The notes under the pieces were generated by a model. The model saw only the letters and a list, made by a program, of their open reading frames with translations. It was not told the origin of the DNA and did no database searches. Source: Enhydrobacter aerosaccus (GTDB lineage: Bacteria; Pseudomonadota; Alphaproteobacteria; Reyranellales; Reyranellaceae). Taken from it: a stretch of DNA of 64,000 nt. Each line of letters opens with the position of its first letter. Position 1 is the first letter of the stretch. The stretch is taken from positions 27,561 to 91,560 of the forward strand of contig CAIKZO010000037.1 of the NCBI GenBank assembly GCA_903832005.1. Reading direction: 5' to 3'. Position numbers and translations under genes: made by a program. Shown piece by piece: positions 26,600 through 34,752 of the stretch.

Positions 26600-27909
26600 G
26601 CAGCAAGCCTTTTCATCTCGCCTGGTTCCTTTCCCAGGGCTTTGGTCCCAAGAGCTGGCGTTCCCAGTGGTCCGGCAGCGACAGCGACCTGAAGCGCTGG
26701 ATGATGCCCGACCTTTTCATCGATCTCGCCCAGGGCATGGACCGGGCGTGCATGGACTACATGATCATCGAGGACAGCTCGAACATCCCGTATACCTACC
26801 AGGGCAGCCACGACACCTATCTCAAGTACGCCGCCTCCGCGCCCAAGCTCGATCCGGCAGTGCTGGTGCCTTGGCTGGCGCAGGCCACCAAGACGGTGGG
26901 CCTGGTGCCGACGCTCTCTGTCTCTGAGTATCCGCCGTACCTGGCGGCGCGCCTCGTTAATTCGCTCGACCATGTCACCGAAGGCCGCATCGGCTGGAAC
27001 TGCGTGACCGGCAGCAACGACGGCGCCGCGCAAAACTACGGCCATGAGAAGCACAAGCCGCACGATGAGCGCTACGACGTGGCCGACGAGTTCGCCGATG
27101 TCGTGACCCGCTTGTGGGAGGCGTGGGACAAGGACGCGATGGTGCTCGATCCGAGCATTCCGATGTTTGCGGACGGCAAGAAGGTCCATCCGATCAATCA
27201 CGAGGGCAAGTACTTCAAGGTGCGCGGGCCGATCAACGCGCCGCGCTCGCCGCAGGGTCGCGTGCCGATCGTGCAGGCCGGCGGCTCGCCGCGCGGCATG
27301 CAGTTCGCGTCGCGCTGGGCCGACACGATCATTACCGAAGGTGGCGGCAGCCCCGCCAACATGAAGGCCTATCGCGACAATATCCGCGCGCAGGCCAAGG
27401 CGATGGGCCGCAATCCCGACGACATCAAGCTGCTGTTCCTGTGCCATCCGATCGTCGACACGACCATGGAAGCGGCGCGTGAACGCGCACGGCTGGAAGG
27501 GCTTGCCGCCGAGCGCGACGTCGACATGCTGCTGTCGAGCATGTCGCGCCTGACCGGCATCGACTTCGGCCAGTTCGACCTCGACCAGCCGATCCCCGAC
27601 CATCTGACGACCAACGGCCACCAGTCGGCGCTCGCCAAGTGGAAAGGCCAGACGCCGCGCGCTGTCATCACGAGCTACGCGCGCAAGGGCGGCATCGACT
27701 ACACCGGCACGCCCGATCATGTCGCGGGCCTGATGCAGGAGGTCATGCAGGAGGTGGGCGGCGACGGCTTCCTGTTCTTCAACAGCTACTTCGATCGCCG
27801 TTACGTCATGGAAGTGTGCGACGGGCTCGTGCCGGAACTGCAGCGCCGTGGCCTGACGCGTAAGGCCTACGCGCACAAGCACCTCAAGGACAATCTGCTG
27901 GAGTTCTAG
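26596..27909 (+). CDS. LLM-class FMN-dependent monooxygenase, paralogue 1
   Basis: 437 residues of the NtaA/SnaA/DszA family. It begins MSSKPFHLAWFLSQGFGPKS and contains DYMIIEDSSNIPYTYQGSHD, LSVSEYPPYLAARLVNSLDH, GRIGWNCVTGSNDGAAQNYG and the ending LTRKAYAHKHLKDNLLEF. Very similar to the genes at 27984 and 40877. The start overlaps the last DUF1028 gene by 4 nt. Expected to use FMNH2 and O2 to oxidise a small organic molecule; the context points to the compound imported by the divergent operon. Confidence 0.91.
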   Translation: MSSKPFHLAWFLSQGFGPKSWRSQWSGSDSDLKRWMMPDLFIDLAQGMDRACMDYMIIEDSSNIPYTYQGSHDTYLKYAASAPKLDPAVLVPWLAQATKTVGLVPTLSVSEYPPYLAARLVNSLDHVTEGRIGWNCVTGSNDGAAQNYGHEKHKPHDERYDVADEFADVVTRLWEAWDKDAMVLDPSIPMFADGKKVHPINHEGKYFKVRGPINAPRSPQGRVPIVQAGGSPRGMQFASRWADTIITEGGGSPANMKAYRDNIRAQAKAMGRNPDDIKLLFLCHPIVDTTMEAARERARLEGLAAERDVDMLLSSMSRLTGIDFGQFDLDQPIPDHLTTNGHQSALAKWKGQTPRAVITSYARKGGIDYTGTPDHVAGLMQEVMQEVGGDGFLFFNSYFDRRYVMEVCDGLVPELQRRGLTRKAYAHKHLKDNLLEF

Positions 27910-27930
27910 AGAGCTCGACTTGCGGAACGG

Positions 27931-27957
27931 CAGTCGCCAACAACAGGTTGGCGACTG
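27931..27957. repeat. Inverted repeat between the paired LLM genes
   Basis: Perfect 10-nt arms CAGTCGCCAA and TTGGCGACTG around a 7-nt loop, 21 nt after the stop of LLM paralogue 1. The right arm runs into the -24 element of the sigma-54 promoter. It could be a weak terminator, or an operator for an activator or repressor. Confidence 0.6.
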
Positions 27958-27971
27958 GCAGGTCTTTTGCA
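27955..27971 (+). promoter_or_regulatory. Candidate sigma-54 (RpoN) -24/-12 promoter
   Basis: CTGGCAGGTCTTTTGCA matches the YTGGCACGNNNNTTGCW consensus at all positions but one, with GG and GC separated by exactly 10 nt. Predicted transcription start is about 27982, only 2 nt before the ATG at 27984, and no Shine-Dalgarno site lies between, so the mRNA would be essentially leaderless. The same element occurs before the paralogue at 40877. Confidence 0.6.
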
Positions 27972-27983
27972 AGACTGTGCGCC

Positions 27984-29294
27984 ATGGCCAAAGATCATTT
28001 TCATCTCGCGTGGTTCCTCTCCCAGGGCTTCGGCCCCAAGCACTGGCGTTCGATGTGGCCTGGCAGCGCCAGCGACATGAAGCGCTGGATGATGCCGGAC
28101 CTCTTCATCGACCTCGCCAAGGGGATGGAGCGCGGCTGCTTCGACTACATGATCATCGAGGACAGTTCGAACGTGCCCTATACCTATCGTGGCACGCACG
28201 ACTCCTATCTGCAGTATGCCTCGAGCGCGCCCAAGCTCGATCCCGCGGTGCTGGTGCCGTGGATGGCGCAGCAGACCAAGCATCTCGGCCTGGTGCCGAC
28301 GCTCTCGGTCTCGGAGTACCCGCCGTATCTTCTCGCACGCCTCGTCAACTCTCTCGATCACGTCACCGAGGGCCGCATCGGCTGGAACTGCGTGACCGGC
28401 AGCAACGATGGCGCGGCGCAAAACTACGGACACGACAAGCATCGCCCGCATGACGAACGCTATGAGGTCGCCGACGAGTTCGCCGATATCGTGACCAAGC
28501 TGTGGGAGGCCTGGGACGAGGACGCGATGGTGCTCGATCCTTCGATCCCGATGTTCGCCGACGGCAAGAAGGTCCATGCCATCCACCACGAGGGCAAATA
28601 CTTCAAGGTGCGCGGGCCGATCAACGCGCCGCGCTCACCGCAGGGGCGCGTGCCGATCTGCCAGGCCGGCGGCTCGCCCGTGGGCAAGAAGTTCGCGTCC
28701 AAGTGGGCCGACACGATCATCACCGAAGGCGTCAGCATCGAGCGGATGAAGGACTATCGTGAGGAAGTGCGCCAAAGCGCGATCGCGATCGGCCGCAATC
28801 CCGACGACATCAAGGTGCTGTTCCTCTGCTACCCGATCGTCGACACGACGATGGACGCCGCCCAGGAGCGGCGCCGGATGGAGGAACAGGATTCGCTGAA
28901 GCACATGGACATGCAGCTCGCCACCATGTCGCGCCTGACCGGCATCGACTTCGCCAAGTTCGACATGGATCAGCCGCTGCCCGATACGCTCACCACCAAC
29001 GGCCACCAGTCGTCGCTCGCCAAGTGGCTGGGCAAGACGCCGCGCGAACTGGTGCGCACATTTGCCAACAAGGGCGGTCTCGACTTCACCGGCACGCCCG
29101 ACCATGTCGCCGGGCTGATGCAGGACATCATGCAGGAAGTGGGTGGCGACGGCTTCCTGCTGTTCAATCCGCACTTCGACCGCCGCTACGTCATGGAAGT
29201 GTGCGACGGCCTGGTGCCGGAGCTGCAGCGCCGTGGGCTGACGCGCAAGGCGTATGCTCATACGCACTTGCGCGACAACCTGATGGAATTCTGA
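27984..29294 (+). CDS. LLM-class FMN-dependent monooxygenase, paralogue 2
   Basis: 436 residues from ATG 27984 (MAKDHFHLAWFLSQGFGPKH); the extra in-frame upstream codons overlap the promoter and do not fit the family. Contains DYMIIEDSSNVPYTYRGTHD, LSVSEYPPYLLARLVNSLDH, GRIGWNCVTGSNDGAAQNYG and ends THLRDNLMEF. A candidate sigma-54 promoter lies immediately upstream, so this gene can be switched on apart from the DUF1028 genes, and would take the downstream HAD, DUF1330 and redoxin genes with it. Confidence 0.92.
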   Translation: MAKDHFHLAWFLSQGFGPKHWRSMWPGSASDMKRWMMPDLFIDLAKGMERGCFDYMIIEDSSNVPYTYRGTHDSYLQYASSAPKLDPAVLVPWMAQQTKHLGLVPTLSVSEYPPYLLARLVNSLDHVTEGRIGWNCVTGSNDGAAQNYGHDKHRPHDERYEVADEFADIVTKLWEAWDEDAMVLDPSIPMFADGKKVHAIHHEGKYFKVRGPINAPRSPQGRVPICQAGGSPVGKKFASKWADTIITEGVSIERMKDYREEVRQSAIAIGRNPDDIKVLFLCYPIVDTTMDAAQERRRMEEQDSLKHMDMQLATMSRLTGIDFAKFDMDQPLPDTLTTNGHQSSLAKWLGKTPRELVRTFANKGGLDFTGTPDHVAGLMQDIMQEVGGDGFLLFNPHFDRRYVMEVCDGLVPELQRRGLTRKAYAHTHLRDNLMEF

Positions 29295-29336
29295 GTATTT
29301 TGTAGCGGTCGCTCCAGAATCGTAGTCGACTGCAGC

Positions 29337-30062
29337 ATGGTTGACCCCAGGACACTGAAGGCGCTGACGTTTGATACCGGCGGCACGATCCTCGACTGGC
29401 ACCGCGGCATAGCCGCAACGCTGGCGGAGACGGGTGCGCGCCGCGGCGTGACCGCGGACTGGGCGGCGGTGACCAACGACTATCGTCGCCGCGCCCTCAA
29501 GGGCATGACCAGGCAGGTCAGGCCTGCCTTCAATATCGACGGCGTGCACCGTCGCGTCCTCGATGAGCTGGCGTCGGAACACGGCTGGTCGTCCTTCACC
29601 GAGGAAGATCGCATGGCTATCCAGTGCGCCTGGCACGCGCTCGATGCCTGGCACGCGCTCGATGCCTGGCCGGACTTTGCCCCGGCTCTTGCCCGCCTGC
29701 GCCGCCATCATGTCGTGGCGTCCTTCACGATCCTGTCGACAGCGCTGATCGTCGACGTGTCGCGCCGCAACGGCTTTGCCTGGGACGCCGTCGTGTCCTG
29801 CGAGATGATCGGCAGCTACAAGACCAACCCCGAGGCCTACGTGACCTGCGCCCAGTGGCTGGGGCTGCGACCGGACGAGATCCTGATGGTCGCCTGCCAC
29901 AACTTCGATCTGCTGGCGGCCCAGAAGGTGGGCTACCGCACCGCGTTCGTTCGGCGGCCCGACGAATGGGGCAACGCCGGTCCTCCTGATCCGACGCCCG
30001 ATCCCGGGCTCGACATCGTGGTCGACGATTTCGGCCAGCTCGCCGACCGGCTTGGCTGCTAG
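29337..30062 (+). CDS. HAD-superfamily hydrolase, haloacid dehalogenase-like
   Basis: 241 residues. HAD motif I is FDTGGTILDW (nucleophile Asp 13; the second Asp of DxD is absent, as in haloacid dehalogenases), motif II the Ser/Thr in FTILSTALI, motif III Lys in GSYKTNPEAY, and the Asp of motif IV is replaced by MVACHNFDL (His/Asn region as in type II dehalogenases). An internal 18-nt tandem duplication adds the repeat WHALDA twice (29628-29663). It follows the LLM gene by 42 nt and precedes the DUF1330 gene by 4 nt. Confidence 0.85.
   Translation: MVDPRTLKALTFDTGGTILDWHRGIAATLAETGARRGVTADWAAVTNDYRRRALKGMTRQVRPAFNIDGVHRRVLDELASEHGWSSFTEEDRMAIQCAWHALDAWHALDAWPDFAPALARLRRHHVVASFTILSTALIVDVSRRNGFAWDAVVSCEMIGSYKTNPEAYVTCAQWLGLRPDEILMVACHNFDLLAAQKVGYRTAFVRRPDEWGNAGPPDPTPDPGLDIVVDDFGQLADRLGC
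29628..29663 (+). repeat. 18-nt in-frame tandem duplication in the HAD gene
   Basis: Two identical 18-nt units (29628-29645 and 29646-29663), followed by the first 7 nt of a third, encode repeated WHALDA. The perfect identity implies recent slippage. It lies in the cap region before WPDFAPAL and keeps the frame. Confidence 0.9.
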
Positions 30063-30066
30063 ACCG

Positions 30067-30471
30067 ATGGCCGTCGATCATCTCAACACCGATCTGCTGA
30101 AGGCCCTGCCCGATGAGGGGCCCGTCGCGATGCTGAACCTGATGCGCTTTCGCGAGCGCTCGCTCGACGGCAACGGCAGTGGCTGGGATGCCTACCTCCG
30201 CTATAGCAAACTCACCATCAAGCTGATCAAGCAGGTCGGCGGCACGATCTTCTGGGCGGGCGAGGCCCAGGCGGTGGCGCTGGGCGTGCCTGAGGCGCAC
30301 CGCTGGGACTATGTGGCACTCGTGCGCTATCCCTCGCGGGCGGCCTTCCTCGAGATGATGACGTCCGACGACTATCGGGCGTCAAACGTCGAGCGCGAGA
30401 ACGGTTGTGCCGATCACGCCATCGTTGCGATCAAGGAAACCTACAACGGGCTGGACAGGAGAGACCGATGA
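30067..30471 (+). CDS. DUF1330-family protein
   Basis: 134 residues from ATG 30067; an in-frame TTG at 30052 would overlap the HAD gene. DUF1330 proteins are small ferredoxin-like alpha/beta-barrel proteins. Visible family features are GPVAMLNLMRFRERS, the central GGTIFWAGEAQAVALG, and VALVRYPSRAAFLEMMTSDDY. Function unknown in general. It overlaps the redoxin gene by ATGA, so the two are coupled. Confidence 0.83.
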   Translation: MAVDHLNTDLLKALPDEGPVAMLNLMRFRERSLDGNGSGWDAYLRYSKLTIKLIKQVGGTIFWAGEAQAVALGVPEAHRWDYVALVRYPSRAAFLEMMTSDDYRASNVERENGCADHAIVAIKETYNGLDRRDR

Positions 30472-31022
30472 CCAAGCTCTTTGCGGCCATGATGCTGACC
30501 CTCGTGGCGACCTTCGGCACGGCCTACGCCGGCGACGATCTGGGGCCCGCTGTCGGCACTAAAATGCCGGACATCGGCACGCCGTCGGACCAGACCGGCA
30601 CACCGCGCACGATGGCTTCGCTGATGGGCGAGAAGGGTGTGGTGTTCCTCTTCTTTCGCTCCGCCGCCTGGTGACCCTATTGCCAGGCTCAGCTCGTGGA
30701 GCTGAATGGAGGGGTCAAGGAGATCGAGAAGCGCGGCTATCGGCTCGCGGCGCTGTCGTACGACCAGATTGACGTGCTGCAGGCCTTCACCGAAAAGCGC
30801 GGGCTCATTTACACGCTCTTGTCGGACCCGAAATCGGAAGTGATCGACCGCTACGGCCTGCGCGACCCGGCGTATCCGGAAGGCAACAAGGCCTATGGCG
30901 TGCCGAGGCCGATCATCTTCATCGTCGCCCGCGACGGCAGCATCAAGGCCAAGCTCTTCGAGGACACGTTCAAGAAGCGTCCTCCGCTTGGCCTCGTGCT
31001 CGAGACGCTCGATAGGCCCTAA
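30468..31022 (+). CDS. Exported redoxin (AhpC/TSA-like) selenoprotein with U-P-Y-C active site
   Basis: 184 residues if UGA 30672-30674 is read as Sec 69. The signal peptide is MTKLFAAMMLTLVATFGTAYA, then a thioredoxin-fold domain: GTKMPDIGTPSDQTGTPRTM, VVFLFFRSAAW-U-PYCQAQ, and GVPRPIIFIVARDGSIKAK with the cis-Pro loop. Homologous redoxins have W-C-P-Y-C here, so Sec replaces the attacking Cys of CxxC. The frame stays open for 116 more codons. A 7-bp hairpin follows 15 nt after UGA (30689-30705). Likely a periplasmic peroxidase or thiol oxidoreductase. ATG overlaps the DUF1330 stop. A nonsense mutation is the alternative but very unlikely given UxxC and the hairpin. Confidence 0.88.
30689..30705 (+). 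promoter_or_regulatory. Candidate bacterial SECIS hairpin of the redoxin gene
   Basis: UCAGCUC and GAGCUGA form a perfect 7-bp stem with the loop GUG. The loop starts 22 nt after the UGA and its first base is G. Spacing, stem length and G-first loop closely parallel the hairpin in the UGSC gene (loop 20 nt after UGA). Confidence 0.75.
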
Positions 31023-31026
31023 GGGC

Positions 31027-31808
31027 CTACTGCATGAACCAGCCATGGCTCACGACCATGGACTGGCCGGTGAGGGCGTTGGTCTTGGCGCCAGCGAAGA
31101 ACAGCACGGCGTCGGCCACGTCGTCGACGGTGGTGAACTCGCCGTCGACCGTGTCCTTCAGCATCACGTTCTTGATCACCTCGGCCTCGCTGATGCCCAG
31201 CTCCTTGGCCTGCTCGGGGATCTGCTTGTCGACCAGCGGCGTGCGCACGAAGCCCGGGCACACGACGTTGGCGCGCACGTTGTACTCCGCGCCTTCCTTG
31301 GCCAGTACCTTGGCGAGCCCGATCAGCCCGTGCTTGGCGGTGACGTAGGCGCCTTGAGCTTGGAGGCTTCCTTGGAGTGCACCGAGCCCATGTAGATCAC
31401 GCTGCCCGACTTTGCGGCGTACATATGCTTCAGGCAGGCCTTGGTGGTGAGGAAGGCGCCGTCGAGATGGATCGCCAGCAGCTTCTTCCAGTCGGCATAG
31501 TCGAAGTCGACGATCGGCTTCACGATCTGGATGCCGGCGTTGGAGACCAGGATGTCGATGCGGCCGTACTTGGCCATCGTGTCCTCGACGCCCTTGTTGA
31601 CGGCAGCTTCGTCGACCACGTTCATCGCCACGGCGAAGGCATCGGAGCCCTTGGCCTTGATCTCAGCGGCGGTGGCGTTGGCGGCCTCGAGGTTGAGGTC
31701 GGCGATCACCGGGATGCCGCCTTCGGCCGCGAACCTCAAGGCGATCTCTTTGCCGATACCGCTGGCGGCGCCGGTGACGATGGCGACTTTCTTGTCGAAA
31801 CGGGACAT
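31027..31808 (-). pseudogene. 3-hydroxybutyrate dehydrogenase (SDR family), 1-nt frameshift
   Basis: Short-chain dehydrogenase oxidising 3-hydroxybutyrate to acetoacetate with NAD. The first frame (31808-31323) has [15 protein letters not shown] (NAD motif), LVSNAGIQ and MGSVHS; the rest ([10 protein letters not shown] through WFMQ, to 31027) is in another frame. One base is missing near 31347/31348, just before the catalytic YxxxK. Adding one base gives 260 residues, the exact family size. So this is either a recent inactivating deletion or a sequencing error. It sits next to acetoacetate decarboxylase, the next step of the pathway. Confidence 0.85.
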
Positions 31809-31823
31809 AGGAACTCCTTTTAC

Positions 31824-32582
31824 TTACGGCTTGGCGAGATAGTCGAACACGACTTCACCCAGGCCGAGGGTGAGGTCGGTGATGTAGTGGACGGCCGACA
31901 CGACCTCGCGCACCGGCAGCTGGGCCACGTCGCACAGCGCGTGGTCGAACAGCTCGAGCGCGCCCGGACCGGACCACGCGCCCTTCAGGGTCACGTTCTC
32001 GGCGCGATAGCGCACCAGCTCGCAGATGCGCGGCGTGCAATCGACGTGCGGGATGATCTTGATCATGAAGTTGGGCCGGCCGAGCGACGCCAGGATCGGC
32101 GCCGGGTCGAGCTCGACGTGCTTGTAGCCCATCGTGCCGGTGGCGCAGAGCACGCTGCCGAAGTGGAGCGTGCAGACCAGCGTCTCGCCCTCGTGGGAGA
32201 TCTTGGGCTTGGCGAGCTTCTTGGGGAAACCCCAGATCTCGCGGCCGCCGGCGATCGGGCCTTCGTCATCGAGATACATGGCGTGCACGAAGCCGCCTTC
32301 CTGCACCGTGCCGTCCTTGTCAGTGAAGCGCACCGGGATCACCTGTCCGGTCTCGGTGTAGTCGCCGAATCCCTGCGAATCGGGCATGCGGATGAACTCG
32401 TAGTGCACGATGTCGCCCACCACCTCGAGCGGCTCGGGCACGAAGGCGCGCATGCGCGCCGGATCGCTGCGATAGCTCAGGATGATGAATTCGCGATTGT
32501 AGAACTTGTACGGCCCGCGCGGGAACGCGGGGTTGTTGAGCGGCATGGCAAAGGCTTTCGCCCGCACGTCGTCGATCTTCAT
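31824..32582 (-). CDS. adc: Acetoacetate decarboxylase
   Basis: 252 residues, cytoplasmic. Decarboxylates acetoacetate to acetone and CO2 through a Schiff base with lysine. The active-site region is [12 protein letters not shown] (about residues 114-125, with the Lys pair), preceded by [19 protein letters not shown]. Length matches family. Gene order (patatin, PPK2, adc, hydroxybutyrate dehydrogenase on the same strand) suggests breakdown of polyhydroxybutyrate-derived hydroxybutyrate or similar 3-oxoacids. Starts 19 nt after the PPK2 stop. Confidence 0.92.
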   Translation of the reverse strand: MKIDDVRAKAFAMPLNNPAFPRGPYKFYNREFIILSYRSDPARMRAFVPEPLEVVGDIVHYEFIRMPDSQGFGDYTETGQVIPVRFTDKDGTVQEGGFVHAMYLDDEGPIAGGREIWGFPKKLAKPKISHEGETLVCTLHFGSVLCATGTMGYKHVELDPAPILASLGRPNFMIKIIPHVDCTPRICELVRYRAENVTLKGAWSGPGALELFDHALCDVAQLPVREVVSAVHYITDLTLGLGEVVFDYLAKP

Positions 32583-32601
32583 CGGTATCGGCTCCTGGTC
32601 G

Positions 32602-33510
32602 CTAGTAGGTGGACGGCACGTGCATGTCCGCCGGGATCGGCGTGCGGTGATAGTCGGGCTTGTGATCGCGCTGCGGCAGGATCACCGGGGCGTGCGGCAC
32701 GTCCTCGTAGGGAATCTGCTGCAGCAGGTGATGGATGCAGTTCAGGCGCGCGGTCTTCTTGTTGACGCCGTCGACGATCCACCAGCGCGCTTCGGGAATG
32801 TGCGTCCGGTGCAGCATCTCTTCCTTGGCGCGGGTGTATTCCTCCCAGCGCCGCCGCGACTCGAGGTCCATCGGCGAGAGCTTCCACTGCTTCAGCGGAT
32901 CGTGGATGCGCATCTGGAAGCGCAGGTTCTGCTCCTCGTCGGTGATCGAGAACCAGTACTTGATCAGGATGATGCCCGAACTGACCAGCATGCGTTCGAA
33001 CTCGGGCACCGTGCGGAAGAATTCCTCGGTCTCGTCGGGCGTGCAGAAGCCCATCACGACCTCGACGCCGGCGCGGTTGTACCACGAGCGGTCGAAAAGG
33101 ACGATTTCGCCGGCCGCCGGCAGGTGCTGGATGTAGCGCTGGAAGTACCACTGGCTGCGCTCGCGCTCGGTCGGCGCCGACAGGGCCACCGTGCGGCAGA
33201 TGCGCGGGTTGAGCCGTTGGCCGACGCGCTTGATCACGCCGCCCTTGCCCGCGGCGTCACGGCCCTCGAACAGCACGACGACCTTCAGCTTCTTGTGCAC
33301 AACCCAGTCCTGCAGCCGCACCAGTTCGCGCTGCAGCCGCAGCAGCTCGGTGAAGTAGCGGTGACGCTCGATGCTCTCGGGCGGCGGGTTCTGGGAATAT
33401 TGCTCGAGCAGACGCACCAGGCGCTCGTCGTCCATCTCCAGCTCCTGTTCCTCGTCGAGACTGTCGATGATCTCGTCGTGGATGCGGCTTTCCTGTGTCG
33501 CGTCGGTCAT
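32602..33510 (-). CDS. ppk2: Polyphosphate kinase 2 (PPK2)
   Basis: 302 residues, full length for PPK2 class I. Transfers phosphate between polyphosphate and nucleotides, mostly making ATP/GTP from ADP/GDP. Walker A is [15 protein letters not shown], Walker B is [14 protein letters not shown] (lid and aspartate typical for the family), and [16 protein letters not shown] and [17 protein letters not shown] are also diagnostic. An acidic N-terminal extension of about 40 residues precedes the domain. Overlaps the patatin gene by ATGA. Confidence 0.94.
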   Translation of the reverse strand: MTDATQESRIHDEIIDSLDEEQELEMDDERLVRLLEQYSQNPPPESIERHRYFTELLRLQRELVRLQDWVVHKKLKVVVLFEGRDAAGKGGVIKRVGQRLNPRICRTVALSAPTERERSQWYFQRYIQHLPAAGEIVLFDRSWYNRAGVEVVMGFCTPDETEEFFRTVPEFERMLVSSGIILIKYWFSITDEEQNLRFQMRIHDPLKQWKLSPMDLESRRRWEEYTRAKEEMLHRTHIPEARWWIVDGVNKKTARLNCIHHLLQQIPYEDVPHAPVILPQRDHKPDYHRTPIPADMHVPSTY

Positions 33511-34682
33511 AGTCCGTCCTCACGATGTACGTCGTGCACCACGATGCCCTCGCCGATCGGCGGCATGCTGATCCACTTGCGGTGCTTCAGGGTGCGCATG
33601 GTGTCCTCGTAGCCGCTCGTCCAGTGCTCGCGCATCGAGGTGCCGGAGAACTCGTAGTCCTTGGCCTGCCCCTCGTAGGCTTTCTGCTGGTAGATCATCT
33701 GCAGGATGGTGATCTCGGGCAGTTCGGCGAGCTGGTCGCGCAGGGCGAACTCCTCCTTGCTGAGCTGTTCGGCGGGCACCTTGTCGAGCGCCTGCTTCAA
33801 CCGCGTCTTCCACTTGTGGATGCGGCGATAGAGATCGGTGTTGTAGCGCGTGCGCGAGGAATAGACGATGTCCTTCTGGCGCGCCATCACGTCCTGGATG
33901 TCGCGCGGCATGGCCCCGCGCGCGCTGAACAAATCTACCTGGAAGACGAGGGAATTGAGACTGTCCTCCTGGTCGAGCAGGTGCTGCAGCGGCGTGTTCG
34001 AGACGATGCCGCCATCCCAGAAATGGTCGGTGCCGATCTTGATCATCGGCAGCGCCGGCGGCAGCGCGCCGCTGGCCATCACATGCTCGGGCGCCAGTAC
34101 GTCGGTGGCATTGTCGAAATAAGCGAAGTTGCCGTCGAGTACGTTGACCGCGCCGACCGCGAGCCGCACCCGCTTCTCGTTGATCAGGTTGAAGTCGACC
34201 AGCTCCAGCAGGGTCTCGCGCAGCGGCGAGCTGTCGTAGTAGCTGGTGGCGTTGGCGGCGCCGGGGAAGCTGAACCATGGGCCGGGATTGCGTGGCCCGA
34301 AGAAGCCGGGCTGGCCGTGCATCATGGTCATCATCGAGCTGGCGGCGTTGCGCGCCTGCCGGAAGACATCGCCGTCGGGCGTGTACTGCCAGATCTTGCG
34401 TTCGGTGATTCGCTCCCAGAACTTGCGCAGCTTCTCCAGCCGCACCTCGGGCCGGTTGCCGGTGATGATCGCGCCGTTGATTGCGCCGATCGACACGCCG
34501 GAGACGAAGTCGGGTTCGAGGCCCACTTCGTGTAGCGCCTGATAGACGCCGACTTGGTAGGCACCCAATGCGCCGCCGCCCTGAAGCACCAGCGCGACGC
34601 GGTCGCATCCCTCTGGCCGCTCGATGCGCGCGACGTGAGAGCCTTCGATCGTCATCGGCGGTCCGCCTGTTGCATCGCCCAT
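33507..34682 (-). CDS. Patatin-like phospholipase (with DUF3734-type C-terminus)
   Basis: 391 residues from ATG 34682, which has AGGGGAGA upstream; a longer frame from 34739 lacks one. The patatin domain shows the oxyanion loop LQGGGALGAYQVG, nucleophile elbow GVSIG (Ser of the Ser-Asp dyad) and FWDGGIV (Asp). The C-terminal third (KDIVYSSRTRYNTDLYRR and onwards) matches the DUF3734 extension. Patatins near hydroxybutyrate genes have been linked to storage-lipid or polyhydroxybutyrate turnover; here that is inference from context. Confidence 0.9.
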   Translation of the reverse strand: MGDATGGPPMTIEGSHVARIERPEGCDRVALVLQGGGALGAYQVGVYQALHEVGLEPDFVSGVSIGAINGAIITGNRPEVRLEKLRKFWERITERKIWQYTPDGDVFRQARNAASSMMTMMHGQPGFFGPRNPGPWFSFPGAANATSYYDSSPLRETLLELVDFNLINEKRVRLAVGAVNVLDGNFAYFDNATDVLAPEHVMASGALPPALPMIKIGTDHFWDGGIVSNTPLQHLLDQEDSLNSLVFQVDLFSARGAMPRDIQDVMARQKDIVYSSRTRYNTDLYRRIHKWKTRLKQALDKVPAEQLSKEEFALRDQLAELPEITILQMIYQQKAYEGQAKDYEFSGTSMREHWTSGYEDTMRTLKHRKWISMPPIGEGIVVHDVHREDGL

Positions 34683-34752
34683 GGTTATCTCCCCTGTGAA
34701 CGGCCGGTACGGCACAGGATTGCCCATGAAGCGTGACACGGTCGTGACGCCG

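Noticed and set aside
31323..31350. Stop codon inside the 3-hydroxybutyrate dehydrogenase as a third selenocysteine site
   Set aside because: The two halves lie in different frames, so a missing base, not a recoded UGA, explains the break; no Cys is expected there.
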